Below are positions 1 through 5,761 of a stretch of DNA of 12,051 nt, piece after piece. A model generated the notes under the pieces. That model saw only the letters and a list, made by a program, of their open reading frames with translations. It ran no database searches and had not been told where the DNA came from. The position numbers and the translations under genes were made by a program. Each line of letters opens with the position of its first letter. Within the stretch, counting starts at the first letter, position 1. This DNA comes from an uncultured Collinsella sp. (GTDB taxonomy: Bacteria; Actinomycetota; Coriobacteriia; Coriobacteriales; Coriobacteriaceae): the NCBI GenBank assembly GCA_900555225.1, contig USKL01000020.1:1-12051 (forward strand). Reading direction: 5' to 3'.

Positions 1-235
1 TCTGCATGCCGCCCTCGCCCATGCTTTGGGTGAGGCGCGCGGCCTCCTTTGCCGTCTTTGCATAGACCATCACGCCGCCGACCGTCTGATCGAGCCGGTG
101 GACGGGGTAGACCTCGCAGCCCAGCTGCGCGGCAAGCAGCTGCGGCAGCGCCTGCGCATCCATCCCCTGCGCCGCAATGCCCACGGGCTTGACGCAGACA
201 ACGGAGGTTTTTGTTTCCTGCAGAATTTCGATCAT
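1..235 (-). CDS. RluA-family RNA pseudouridine synthase, N-terminal part
   Basis: Enzymes of this family isomerise uridine to pseudouridine in rRNA or tRNA. The visible 78 residues contain the family signature: HRLD at residues 46-49 followed by QTVGGVMVYAKT. The aspartate of HRLD is the known catalytic residue. The N-terminus (MIEILQETKTSVVCVKPVGI) corresponds to the usual opening strand that leads into a K-P motif. The start is the ATG at 233-235, with GAGGGGA as ribosome binding site 6-7 bases upstream. The rest of the gene lies beyond the left window edge, so length and subfamily (RluA, RluC or RluD-like) cannot be decided. It is divergent from the truncated ABC exporter gene that starts at 354. 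Family assignment is firm; RNA target is unknown. Confidence 0.82.
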   Translation of the reverse strand, partial: MIEILQETKTSVVCVKPVGIAAQGMDAQALPQLLAAQLGCEVYPVHRLDQTVGGVMVYAKTAKEAARLTQSMGEGGMQ

Positions 236-291
236 TCGTGTCCCCTCACTTTTCTGCCATTCTAACAGAAAAATACACGCCGTGCAACAGC

Positions 292-320
292 TTGCATTCT
301 GCCGCGCGCTCCGATATAAT
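292..320 (+). promoter_or_regulatory. Sigma-70/A type promoter for the ABC exporter fragment
   Basis: TTGCAT (292-297), a 17-base spacer and a perfect TATAAT (315-320) are seen in the divergent intergenic region. Transcription would start near 327, giving a leader of about 27 bases before the ATG at 354, which has GGAG at 342-345. Confidence 0.65.
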
Positions 321-353
321 ACAAGAACATCACGCAGAAACGGAGCACCGATC

Positions 354-611
354 ATGACGACAGAGCAATACCGGACGCGGTCCGGACTTTCCATCTTTCT
401 CTCCTTTTTCAGGCCGCACCAGGGCCTGTTTTTTCTCGACCTGGCCTGCGCGCTGGTCGTGGCGCTGATCGATCTGGCTTACCCGATCGTCTCGCGCTAC
501 GCGATGCGGACGCTGCTGCCGCAGAACGCCTATCGCGCGTTTGACGGCAAGCTGCGTCCGGATCTGCCCATGGTGGATACCCCGTACAGCCGCGCCCGTC
601 ACCGCGGGTAG
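354..611 (+). pseudogene. N-terminal fragment of an ABC exporter (fused permease/ATPase)
   Basis: The first ~62 codons resemble the start of a half-size ABC exporter. A short polar head (MTTEQYRTRSG) precedes SIFLSFFRPHQG and a hydrophobic helix, roughly residues 24-46 (LFFLDLACALVVALIDLAYP), then SRYAMRTLLPQNAYRAF. Such exporters normally run to about 580-620 residues with six membrane helices and a C-terminal ATPase. Here, from about base 540, the sequence no longer resembles the family in any frame. The frame continues for 22 unrelated codons to a TAG at 609-611. No Walker A or signature motif follows. The promoter and ribosome binding site are intact, so a short peptide could be made, but it cannot be a transporter. 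The downstream codons may be the 3' end of a different, unrecognised gene joined in frame by a deletion, a rearrangement or a chimeric assembly. Confidence 0.6.
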
Positions 612-682
612 GGTAGAGCGCGGACAGCCATTACTGACGAGCTGCTCGCGCTCAACATCAACTGCATATGCTGCGCCTTTGA

Positions 683-717
683 CCCCGACTCCATCGCGAG
701 CCGGGGCCTTTTGTTTG
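683..717 (+). terminator. Intrinsic terminator
   Basis: CCCCGACT (683-690) pairs with AGCCGGGG (699-706) around an 8-base loop with one A-C mismatch, followed by CCTTTTGTTT. It would end transcripts arriving from the left and sits just before repeat array A. It suggests that 541-680 once held the 3' end of a plus-strand gene. Confidence 0.55.
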
Positions 718-721
718 GAGC

Positions 722-1110
722 GGAAACTGTGTCCCGGAATTGCCACTCAGAACGGGACGCGCTTTCCGGTAGAGCCTCTGGCGGAAACAGCGTCCCAGAA
801 TCGATGCTCAGAATGGGATTCACTTTCCGGATCGGCCCTCAACCGGAAGCTGTGTCCCGGAATCATGCCTCAGAATGGGATGCGTTTTCCGCTGGCCGGT
901 CGTTTGGAAAGCGCATCCCAGTTTGAGTGTTTATTCCGGGATGCGGTTTCCGCTGAAGGACTCAACCGGAAAGCACGACCCGTTCCGAGACCTGATTCCG
1001 GGACACGGTTTCCGCTAGGCATGCCATCTGGAAAGTACATCCCGTTTTGAGCACTCAATTTGGGACATGGTTTCCGCGGGTGCTGCCAACCGGAAAGTGT
1101 GTCCCAGTTT
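722..1110. repeat. Array A: 46-bp palindromic repeats at 61-62 bp period
   Basis: Six full units lie at 722-767, 783-828, 845-890, 906-951, 968-1013 and 1030-1075, each exactly 46 bp. A half unit starts at 1092. Each unit has the frame GGAAA-N6-CCC ... GGG-N6-TTTCC (the third unit begins GGAAG), so it is an imperfect inverted repeat around a variable 18-base centre. Spacers are 15 or 16 bp and often start with GG or GC and end with CC. In some units (722-767 and 906-951) the N6 segments pair mainly through Watson-Crick plus G-U matches, which would favour an RNA hairpin. Several frames stay open across the array, but the reading shifts between units, so I do not call a protein. The array ends 31 bp past the stop codon of the minus-strand gene at 1142-2140. 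Function unknown; the form is REP/BIME-like. Confidence 0.9.
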
Positions 1111-1141
1111 GGTGGGCAGGCGGGCATAAGCTCAGCAGCTC

Positions 1142-2140
1142 CTACAGCTCAATATCGTTGAGCCATGTCGGTAGAGCGGTCTGCCGGATGCCTGCCGTCT
1201 GCAGCTTTTTGGCGAGCATTCCTGCCGAGCGGACCTCGTTCATGGTAAAGCGCAGCAGAGGGTGGCCGTAGAGCGATAGGTGCGCCTCGCGCTGTCGTTC
1301 GGCAACGAGCGCCTCGGCGGTGGTGCGTCCGGCCAGCATGGTCTGGTCGGTATATTTGATGAGCCCGTCGAGCTCGCCCAGCGTGAGTTCCCGCGCCTGG
1401 CGCTCCCAGGCAAAGTCCGTTCGTATGGGCTTGGCCGAATCGAAGGGGTCCGTCAGCTCGTATTGAAGCCAGTCGGGCGCAAAGCCCGTCTCGATCATGA
1501 CGGCTCGGGCGACCGATTCCCCGCCGCTCTCGGCGCGGGCGTCGGCATATCGAAGCGTTGTGAGGGCGGTGCGAATCGCACGACCATTGCGGGCAGTCGC
1601 TCGTTGCTCAACGGCCTCCATCAGCTGTTCCCGCGCAAGGCCGAGCTTTAGGATCGCCGAATCGGCAATGGGCATGCCATCGGCAAAACCAGTTTGCAGC
1701 AGGCAATCTGTGACCGTTTGGATGGGCGGCGTTACCGATATGCCGGCTCTGCGTATTGCTCCGGCCGGCTCAATCTGGTGCCGCTGAATATGTGCGCCCG
1801 GACGAGCCGACGGCTTTGTCGAGCTGCAGACATGCACGACATTCAGGTGCCGCCACGAGACCTCGAGCCCCAGCAGGCAAGCTGCCGAAAACGAGCAGAA
1901 CGTCCAATCGGGATGGATGATCGCAAGGGCGCGGATAATCTCGCAATGGCGTTGCGCTCGGTTGAGTTCATCCCAGCGCGTTTTTCGCGCAAACAACCCC
2001 GGCATGGGCGAGACAACCGTGCCGCCGGTGCGCCGAAGGAGCGCTTTTCGGATCGCCGTGCTCGGGGGAATCAGACAGCGCCCCTCTTGTTCGGCTTGAG
2101 TGAGCAGTTGGTCGATGAGCTGGTCATTGCAATGGGTCAT
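1142..2140 (-). CDS. AbiEi-like winged-helix protein with DUF559/Vsr-like endonuclease-fold C-terminus
   Basis: This 332-aa protein has the layout of a large actinobacterial family often annotated as type IV antitoxin AbiEi-like or DUF559 proteins. The N-terminal part reads like the family's winged-helix/early region (RKALLRRTGGTVVSPMPGLF, residues 31-50, then W56, and SFSAACLLGLE at 83-93, matching the usual H/S-SAA-hGL segment). The C-terminal part carries S205GGES209, R240TDFAWE246 and GELDGLIKY (255-263). These are the acidic/lysine positions expected of a Vsr/PD-(D/E)XK-like core, with candidate residues E209, D242, E256 and K262. The ATG at 2138-2140 has AGGAGG nine bases upstream, which fixes the start. 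No AbiEii toxin partner is adjacent, so a paired toxin-antitoxin role is not supported here. The family is recognised; neither nuclease nor regulator activity can be shown from sequence alone. Confidence 0.75.
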   Translation of the reverse strand: MTHCNDQLIDQLLTQAEQEGRCLIPPSTAIRKALLRRTGGTVVSPMPGLFARKTRWDELNRAQRHCEIIRALAIIHPDWTFCSFSAACLLGLEVSWRHLNVVHVCSSTKPSARPGAHIQRHQIEPAGAIRRAGISVTPPIQTVTDCLLQTGFADGMPIADSAILKLGLAREQLMEAVEQRATARNGRAIRTALTTLRYADARAESGGESVARAVMIETGFAPDWLQYELTDPFDSAKPIRTDFAWERQARELTLGELDGLIKYTDQTMLAGRTTAEALVAERQREAHLSLYGHPLLRFTMNEVRSAGMLAKKLQTAGIRQTALPTWLNDIEL

Positions 2141-2194
2141 GAGCTACCGCCTCCTTTTGGGTAGCAAAAACGTATCAGCTGGAACTTGCCGCTC

Positions 2195-2225
2195 AGCTGA
2201 CCAAAAGCTGACCAAAATCTAACCA
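2195..2225. repeat. 11-bp direct tandem repeat upstream of the AbiEi-like gene
   Basis: AGCTGACCAAA occurs at 2195-2205 and again at 2206-2216, followed by a degenerate third copy starting ATCTAACCA at 2217. The spacing is one helical turn and the array lies 55-85 bp upstream of the minus-strand start at 2140. It could be an operator or simple slippage; no clear -35/-10 pair is visible on the minus strand. Confidence 0.45.
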
Positions 2226-2436
2226 TGCAGGTAGATGACCTGCTTTTGGCGACATATTTCTTGTTTGAATCGGTGGGCGGTAATCGGCGACCGTGAACGG
2301 TAGCTAGATATGAAACCTTGGTAAGTTTCGGGACGTGTACTTTTTGAAAAAGAGCATTCTATCTGCTGTTTTGTGTTTCTGGATCGCATATTTGAAGGTA
2401 TGTGATAAGGGCGGAGGATCGTCGTCTTGTATCTGC
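2226..2436. other. Intergenic stretch with no supported gene
   Basis: Short open frames on both strands here have no ribosome binding site or recognisable protein features. The segment is more AT-rich than its flanks and leads into repeat array B. Confidence 0.5.
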
Positions 2437-2544
2437 GGAAACTGTGACCTGGAATTGCCACTCGGAATGGGACGCGCTTTCCGGATGGCATGTTTGGCGG
2501 AAACTACGGCCCAGTTTTTGGCTCCAGAACGGGATACATTTTCC
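2437..2544. repeat. Array B: two 46-bp palindromic repeat units
   Basis: Units lie at 2437-2482 and 2499-2544 with a 16-bp spacer, the same dimensions as arrays A and C. The first unit matches the first unit of array A (722-767) at 42 of 46 positions, including the central loop, so the two are recent relatives. The array ends 58 bp before the large inverted repeat that controls the ATPase gene. Confidence 0.88.
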
Positions 2545-2602
2545 GGAACGGTCCACGTGCGGTGGTGTACCGACCCTTTTGCGTGCGCCGCTTGTCGAAT
2601 TA

Positions 2603-2652
2603 CGTTATAGCTAGCTATATTATAGGAAGGTATAATATAGCTAGCTATAACG
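2603..2652. promoter_or_regulatory. Perfect 50-bp inverted repeat in the promoter/leader of the ATPase gene
   Basis: Two perfectly complementary 22-bp arms (2603-2624 and 2631-2652) flank the 6-base centre GGAAGG. Each arm contains a fully palindromic 14-mer, TATAGCTAGCTATA, at 2606-2619 and 2636-2649, with centres 30 bp apart. A possible promoter overlaps it: TTGTCG at 2592-2597, an 18-base spacer and TATATT at 2616-2621. TATAAT at 2631-2636 is an alternative -10. The repeat ends 18 bases before the ATG at 2671. It could be a twin operator for a dimeric repressor, a very stable leader hairpin that sequesters the ribosome binding site region, or both. The symmetry is seen directly; the role is inference. 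Confidence 0.75.
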
Positions 2653-2670
2653 CAAAGGAAGGATGGCCCT

Positions 2671-4050
2671 ATGTTTATCGGAAGAACAGTGGAAATGTCC
2701 GAGCTCAATCGACTGTATGGCACGGGCTCCTTTGAGATGCCCGTGATTTACGGCCGCCGTCGCGTGGGTAAAACGCGCCTTATCACAGAGTTCATCCAAG
2801 GCAAGAAGGCTATTTACTTTCAAGCTCGTCGTACCAATGCAGAGGCAAACCTGCACGGCTTTAGCCAGGCGATACTTGCAGGCTCGGTTGGTGCTGCAGG
2901 CGTGTCGTTTCGTAGTTTTGACGAAGCGTTCGATGCATTGGCCACCATGGCTCGCACGGAACGTTTGGTTGTCGTGATTGACGAGTATCCCTATCTCGCC
3001 CAATCGAATCCCGAAATCAGCTCGTTGCTGCAAGACAAGATCGACCACTTATACAAAGAGACCAAGCTTATGCTTATCCTGTGCGGGTCGTCGCTTTCGT
3101 TTATGGAAGAGCAGGTGTTGGGCTATGAGAGTCCGCTATACGGTAGGCGTACGGCCCAGTTTAAGATCATGCCGCTCGATTTTATGACGACCCTCGGCCT
3201 GTGGCAGAGCATGGGTCGCGAAGACGCTGCAGTTTGCTATGGCATGACGGGTGGCATTCCTGCATATATCGAGAAAGTCGATCCTGCCGCACCGCTCAAG
3301 GACAACATCAAACGTCTTTTTCTTACTCCTACGGGCTATCTCTTTGAGGAGCCGAGTAACCTGCTGTTGCAAGAGTGCCGCAATCCCGAGCAATATGATG
3401 CAATCGTGCAAGCAATTGCTCAGGGGCGCTCGAAGATCTCAGAGATTGCGAGCTCTACGGGAATCCCTGCGAGCAACGTAAAGAGCTATGTGGATAAGCT
3501 GGCGTCGCTTGGGATTGTCGAGCGCGAGCTGCCCCTAAACGAGACGAGCAATAAGCGAGCCGTGTATCTGCTTAGCGACCAGATGTTTAGGTTCTGGTAC
3601 AAGTTTGTGCCGCAGAACATTGGGCTGATTCAAAACGATATGGCCGAGATGGCGTATAAGCGCATTGAGCCGCACGTATCGGATTACATGGGTACGGTCT
3701 TTGAGCTCATATGCAGACAATACGTGTACGAACTCGCGCGGGCGGGCCAGCTCGATGTGGTTCCGGCGAGCGTCGGGCGCTGGTGGGGGACGGATAATCG
3801 CACGCATACGCAGGAAGAAATCGACTTGATTGTTGACGATGGCGAGGGCGCTGCGCTGTTTGCGGAGTGCAAATGGCGCAATGAACCGGTGGGCGAGGAT
3901 GTTCTGGAAAAGCTCGTGTACCGAAGCGAGCTCTTTAGGCGGCAACGAAAAAGCTATGCGCTTTTCTCAAAAAGTGGCTTTACGCAGGGATGTCGGGATG
4001 CCGCGGAGAGTAGGGGAGACGTCAAGCTGATCTCGTTTGCCGAGATGTGA
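2671..4050 (+). CDS. AAA ATPase with winged helix and C-terminal DUF234 nuclease-like domain
   Basis: This 459-aa protein belongs to the MarR-less, archaeal-type ATPase group (ATP-binding domain plus DUF234) found as solo genes in many bacteria and archaea. The Walker A loop is GRRRVGKT (residues 28-35), Walker B is VVVIDEYPYL (100-109), and LILCGSSLSFM (135-145) is the sensor-type strand. A winged helix spans about 250-290 (KISEIASSTGIPASNVKSYV). The C-terminal domain carries E383-I-D385 and E399CKW402, the D...ExK pattern of a PD-(D/E)XK nuclease fold. The start has AAGGAAGGA as ribosome binding site. It has no same-strand partner; the 50-bp inverted repeat precedes it, and a degenerate palindromic repeat begins within 15 bp of its stop. 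Its biological role is not established; DNA-related or selfish-element functions are plausible. A short relic of a related tail lies at 6071-6112. Confidence 0.87.
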   Translation: MFIGRTVEMSELNRLYGTGSFEMPVIYGRRRVGKTRLITEFIQGKKAIYFQARRTNAEANLHGFSQAILAGSVGAAGVSFRSFDEAFDALATMARTERLVVVIDEYPYLAQSNPEISSLLQDKIDHLYKETKLMLILCGSSLSFMEEQVLGYESPLYGRRTAQFKIMPLDFMTTLGLWQSMGREDAAVCYGMTGGIPAYIEKVDPAAPLKDNIKRLFLTPTGYLFEEPSNLLLQECRNPEQYDAIVQAIAQGRSKISEIASSTGIPASNVKSYVDKLASLGIVERELPLNETSNKRAVYLLSDQMFRFWYKFVPQNIGLIQNDMAEMAYKRIEPHVSDYMGTVFELICRQYVYELARAGQLDVVPASVGRWWGTDNRTHTQEEIDLIVDDGEGAALFAECKWRNEPVGEDVLEKLVYRSELFRRQRKSYALFSKSGFTQGCRDAAESRGDVKLISFAEM

Positions 4051-4061
4051 GGGCGGGGATA

Positions 4062-4489
4062 ATGAAGCGCGTCCTGATTTGATGCTGGGAATGGGATGTG
4101 CTTTCCTTTTGCGACCTTTGGCGGAAAGTGCGTTCCAGATTTCGGCTTCAGAATGGGATGCCGTTTCCGGATCGGCCCTCAAACGGAAATTGCATCCCGG
4201 AATGAGCGCTCAGAACGGGATGAGCTTTCCCAACGAGGTCGCATGCGGAAGCTGTGTCCCGGATTCTGACTCCAGAGTGGGATGCCGTTTCCGGCTGAGG
4301 TCTCTGGCGGAAGCTGTATCCCGGAATCGAGCTTCAGAGTGGGACGTGCTTTCCCGTCAGGAGCTCAAGTGGAAACTACGTCCCGGATTCAAGCCTCGGA
4401 ATGGGACGTGCTTTCCGGATGGGCTTCAAGCGGAAACTGTGTCCCAGAATCGACATGGCTTCAAGTGGAAAGCGCGTCTTAGAATACCG
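4062..4489. repeat. Array C: 46-bp palindromic repeats at 61-62 bp period
   Basis: A degenerate unit ends at 4106. Full units follow at 4123-4168, 4185-4230, 4247-4292, 4309-4354 and 4371-4416, each exactly 46 bp with 16-bp spacers. Half units begin at 4432 and 4467. The spacer at 4169-4184 matches the array A spacer at 829-844 at 15 of 16 positions, so unit plus spacer has been copied, not just the palindrome. The unit starting at 4432 has lost its right half. The array runs directly from the ATPase stop codon into the gene relic at 4492. Confidence 0.9.
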
Positions 4490-4491
4490 CG

Positions 4492-4587
4492 CCGGCGTTT
4501 TTGGCGGTCGTGGTTGGAAAGGGGAGCATTGCCTACACGCGCGACGACGGCGTGGCGGTGATCCCCATGGCGGCACTTGGGGCGTAG
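4492..4587 (+). pseudogene. Relic C-terminus of a (probably DUF4143-type) AAA ATPase
   Basis: The frame reads PAFLAVVVGKGSIAYTRDDG (32 codons before TAG, continuing VAVIPMAALGA). This looks like the last beta strands of DUF4143-type ATP-binding proteins, whose tails end in a similar GxAYTREDGVxVxPLxxLG pattern. The frame is closed by a TAG at 4480-4482 just upstream and there is no start or ribosome binding site, so it is a 3' remnant whose body has been replaced by repeat array C. Family assignment from so short a piece is tentative. Confidence 0.4.
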
Positions 4588-4591
4588 TGGT

Positions 4592-4612
4592 TTTGCGGTT
4601 TGCGGTTTGCGG
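4592..4612. repeat. Three tandem copies of TTTGCGG
   Basis: A 7-bp motif is repeated three times without interruption directly after the relic stop codon. It is most simply explained by replication slippage. Confidence 0.6.
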
Positions 4613-4630
4613 GGTACTGGGCCTCCATTA

Positions 4631-4834
4631 CCGAAAATCCATTTGGTAAACCAGATGCTCGCGGATAGAATAAAGTCGACGGCAGCCCAAGTGGTGAAGA
4701 GCTGGGCAGCGCCGTTGCTTGGTCAAGAGGTCAGCGCCTTAATGGCAGCGACTTGTTATGCTTCGAATGCTGCTTGAGTGCCTCGGAAAGTTCGATAAGC
4801 GCCGTGAAGAGCGAGACCAAAGCAACCAAGAGCT
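4631..4834. repeat. Duplicated toxin-antitoxin block, copy 1 (partner at 5715-5924)
   Basis: About 204 bp here align with 5715-5924 in the same orientation at roughly 80 percent by eye. Shared landmarks include the promoter ending TAGAATAA, GTCGACGGCAGC, GCTGGGCAGCGCCGTT, GAGTGCCTCGG and GCGAGACCAAAGC. The two copies flank the SIMPL gene as direct repeats. Copy 2 retains all functional signals and copy 1 has decayed. Confidence 0.75.
4643..4671 (+). promoter_or_regulatory. Antisense-RNA promoter, copy 1
   Basis: TTGGTA (4643-4648), a 17-base spacer and TAGAAT (4666-4671) align base for base with the stronger-looking copy at 5727-5755. The promoter is retained although the toxin gene it faces is broken, so an RNA may still be made from about 4678. 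Confidence 0.5.
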
Positions 4835-4850
4835 CTGTGAGCTCTGATGG
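4731..4850 (-). pseudogene. Decayed copy of the small hydrophobic toxin-like gene
   Basis: On the minus strand the reading SELTELLVALVSLFTALIEL continues SEALKQHSKHNKSLPLRR and then TGA. It aligns with the intact 41-aa protein at 5824-5949 along the hydrophobic helix and the basic tail. The start codon is missing: where ATG is expected the sequence reads ATC, with a small deletion after it. No Shine-Dalgarno site precedes it and the tail has shifted frame relative to copy 2. The matching terminator hairpin in this copy (about 4725-4755) has also lost pairing and its T-run. I infer loss of toxin function with the antisense side retained. Confidence 0.5.
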
Positions 4851-4895
4851 GCCCGGGATGACCGCTGATTCAAGTCACCGGGCCTAAATCTTTTT
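4849..4895 (+). terminator. Intrinsic terminator downstream of the copy-1 antisense transcript
   Basis: GGCCCGG (4850-4856) pairs with CCGGGCC (4878-4884), with an inner TGAC/GTCA stem, followed by TAAATCTTTTT to 4895. It would stop RNA started at the 4643-4671 promoter after about 215 nt, and it separates that RNA from the SIMPL gene. Confidence 0.6.
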
Positions 4896-4977
4896 CACAC
4901 ATTCGAATAGGCGGGCGACTCTTTTGGGGCTGTCTGCGTGGCGCGTGCCTGGTGCATGGCACTGCATCCCGCTTTTG

Positions 4978-5014
4978 TGTCCGCACGGGCGGCTACGCTT
5001 ACCGCAACGTAGCC
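4978..5014 (+). repeat. 37-bp leader element before the SIMPL gene, also found at 6129-6165
   Basis: TGTCCGCACGGGCG opens both this element and the one before the exonuclease gene, and both end in a GTAGCC-type tail, with about 80 percent agreement by eye over 37 bases. Here GGCTACG (4991-4997) and CGTAGCC (5008-5014) form a perfect 7-bp stem with a 10-base loop, ending 7 bases before the ribosome binding site. At 6129-6165 the stem is broken. It may be a copied gene leader; a regulatory role is only suggested. Confidence 0.5.
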
Positions 5015-5036
5015 ATTCGTGGAAAGGACGGATGCC

Positions 5037-5690
5037 ATGTCGATGGATAAAACTGGGTTCGTGAGCGTTGGCGCCGAGATCGAGGACGAGGTGATGCCCG
5101 ATCGCGTCGTGTTTAGCATCTGCTTTGGAGGAAGCTTCGATACCAAGGAGGCGTGCCTGGACGACTACAACGCCGATCGCGTTAAGGTCGCTACGGCATT
5201 GGCGCCCTTTGGTTTGGATGGCGAGCTAACGTGTCGCGGTTACGCCTGCTACGCGCGAACGACACGCAGAAAGGCGACGATCACTGGCTATAGCTACCAT
5301 GCCTACGGCACAGTCGCCGCGTTGATTGACGCCGTCGATGTCGCCGCTATATGGACGGCTCTTAACACCTGCGGTTCGCGCGCCGACATGAGCGTAGGTT
5401 TTGATCTAGTCGACCGGCGTGCTGCCGAGGATGCCCTCATCGCCCGCGTCGTCGAGCGAGCCCGCAACAATGCGCAGGCGCTTGCGGCGGCATCGGGTTC
5501 TAAGCTGGATGGCGTCAAGCATATCTCCTACAACAGTCAGCTTGGCAGCATGGATCGGCTTTGCTATGCAAGTGCGGCCGATTTTGCGCTCGGAGCTCCT
5601 GCGGGATCGGCTGATTCCAAGGTGACGGTGCTGGAGCCAGAGCCTATCGAGGTCGAGTGCTCCGTGGATGTGGAATGGTGGCTGGAGTAG
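5037..5690 (+). CDS. SIMPL-domain (DUF541) protein
   Basis: This 217-aa protein matches the SIMPL/DUF541 pattern. An opening strand with G-x-V-S-V-G-A precedes the family's A/P-D-x-V-x-F-x-I segment (MPDRVVFSICFGG, residues 20-32). A helix with paired Asn (DDYNADRVKVATALAPFGL) follows, then the YSYHAYGTVAALIDAV strand-helix, and a late helix RVVERARNNAQALAAASG followed by LDGVKHISYN. There is no signal peptide or membrane segment, so it should be cytosolic, unlike the many periplasmic family members. I chose the ATG at 5037 because GGAAAGGA lies eight bases upstream; the earlier in-frame GTG at 5019 would overlap that site. It lies alone between two direct copies of the toxin-antitoxin block. 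The family's biochemical role is not well defined; stress links are known for some members. Confidence 0.82.
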   Translation: MSMDKTGFVSVGAEIEDEVMPDRVVFSICFGGSFDTKEACLDDYNADRVKVATALAPFGLDGELTCRGYACYARTTRRKATITGYSYHAYGTVAALIDAVDVAAIWTALNTCGSRADMSVGFDLVDRRAAEDALIARVVERARNNAQALAAASGSKLDGVKHISYNSQLGSMDRLCYASAADFALGAPAGSADSKVTVLEPEPIEVECSVDVEWWLE

Positions 5691-5726
5691 AGGGGCGAGC
5701 CCCGGACTTCGTAACCGAAATTCCAT

Positions 5727-5755
5727 TTGTTAAACCTGGCGCTCGTGGGTAGAAT
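5727..5755 (+). promoter_or_regulatory. Promoter of the candidate antisense (antitoxin) RNA
   Basis: TTGTTA (5727-5732), an exact 17-base spacer and TAGAAT (5750-5755) form a good sigma-70 type promoter. Its conservation in the otherwise decayed copy 1 supports function. No plus-strand gene follows within 450 bases, so its product is likely a non-coding RNA. Confidence 0.62.
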
Positions 5756-5761
5756 AAGGTC

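Noticed and set aside
330..746. 138-aa minus-strand open frame over the ABC fragment
   Set aside because: It overlaps the terminator and repeat unit, lacks a start signal, and competes with a frame that has a promoter, ribosome binding site and recognisable membrane helix.
541..1050. 169-aa protein encoded across repeat array A
   Set aside because: The frame is open only because the repeats lack stops in several frames. The 61-62 bp period shifts frame from unit to unit, and there is no ribosome binding site.
722..1110. CRISPR array
   Set aside because: Repeats are 46 bp, diverge strongly between neighbours, are palindromic overall, and the 15-16 bp gaps are partly shared between arrays. 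No cas genes are present.
1142..2140. AbiE type IV toxin-antitoxin operon
   Set aside because: The protein has AbiEi-like features but no AbiEii nucleotidyltransferase gene lies next to it; the flanks are repeat arrays.
4037..4561. 174-aa protein across repeat array C
   Set aside because: Same reason as array A; it also begins inside the ATPase stop region and runs through the ATPase relic in a wrong frame.
5691..5712. Terminator after the SIMPL gene (GGGGCGAGCCCC)
   Set aside because: The loop would be only two bases and no T-run follows, so it is not a credible intrinsic terminator.
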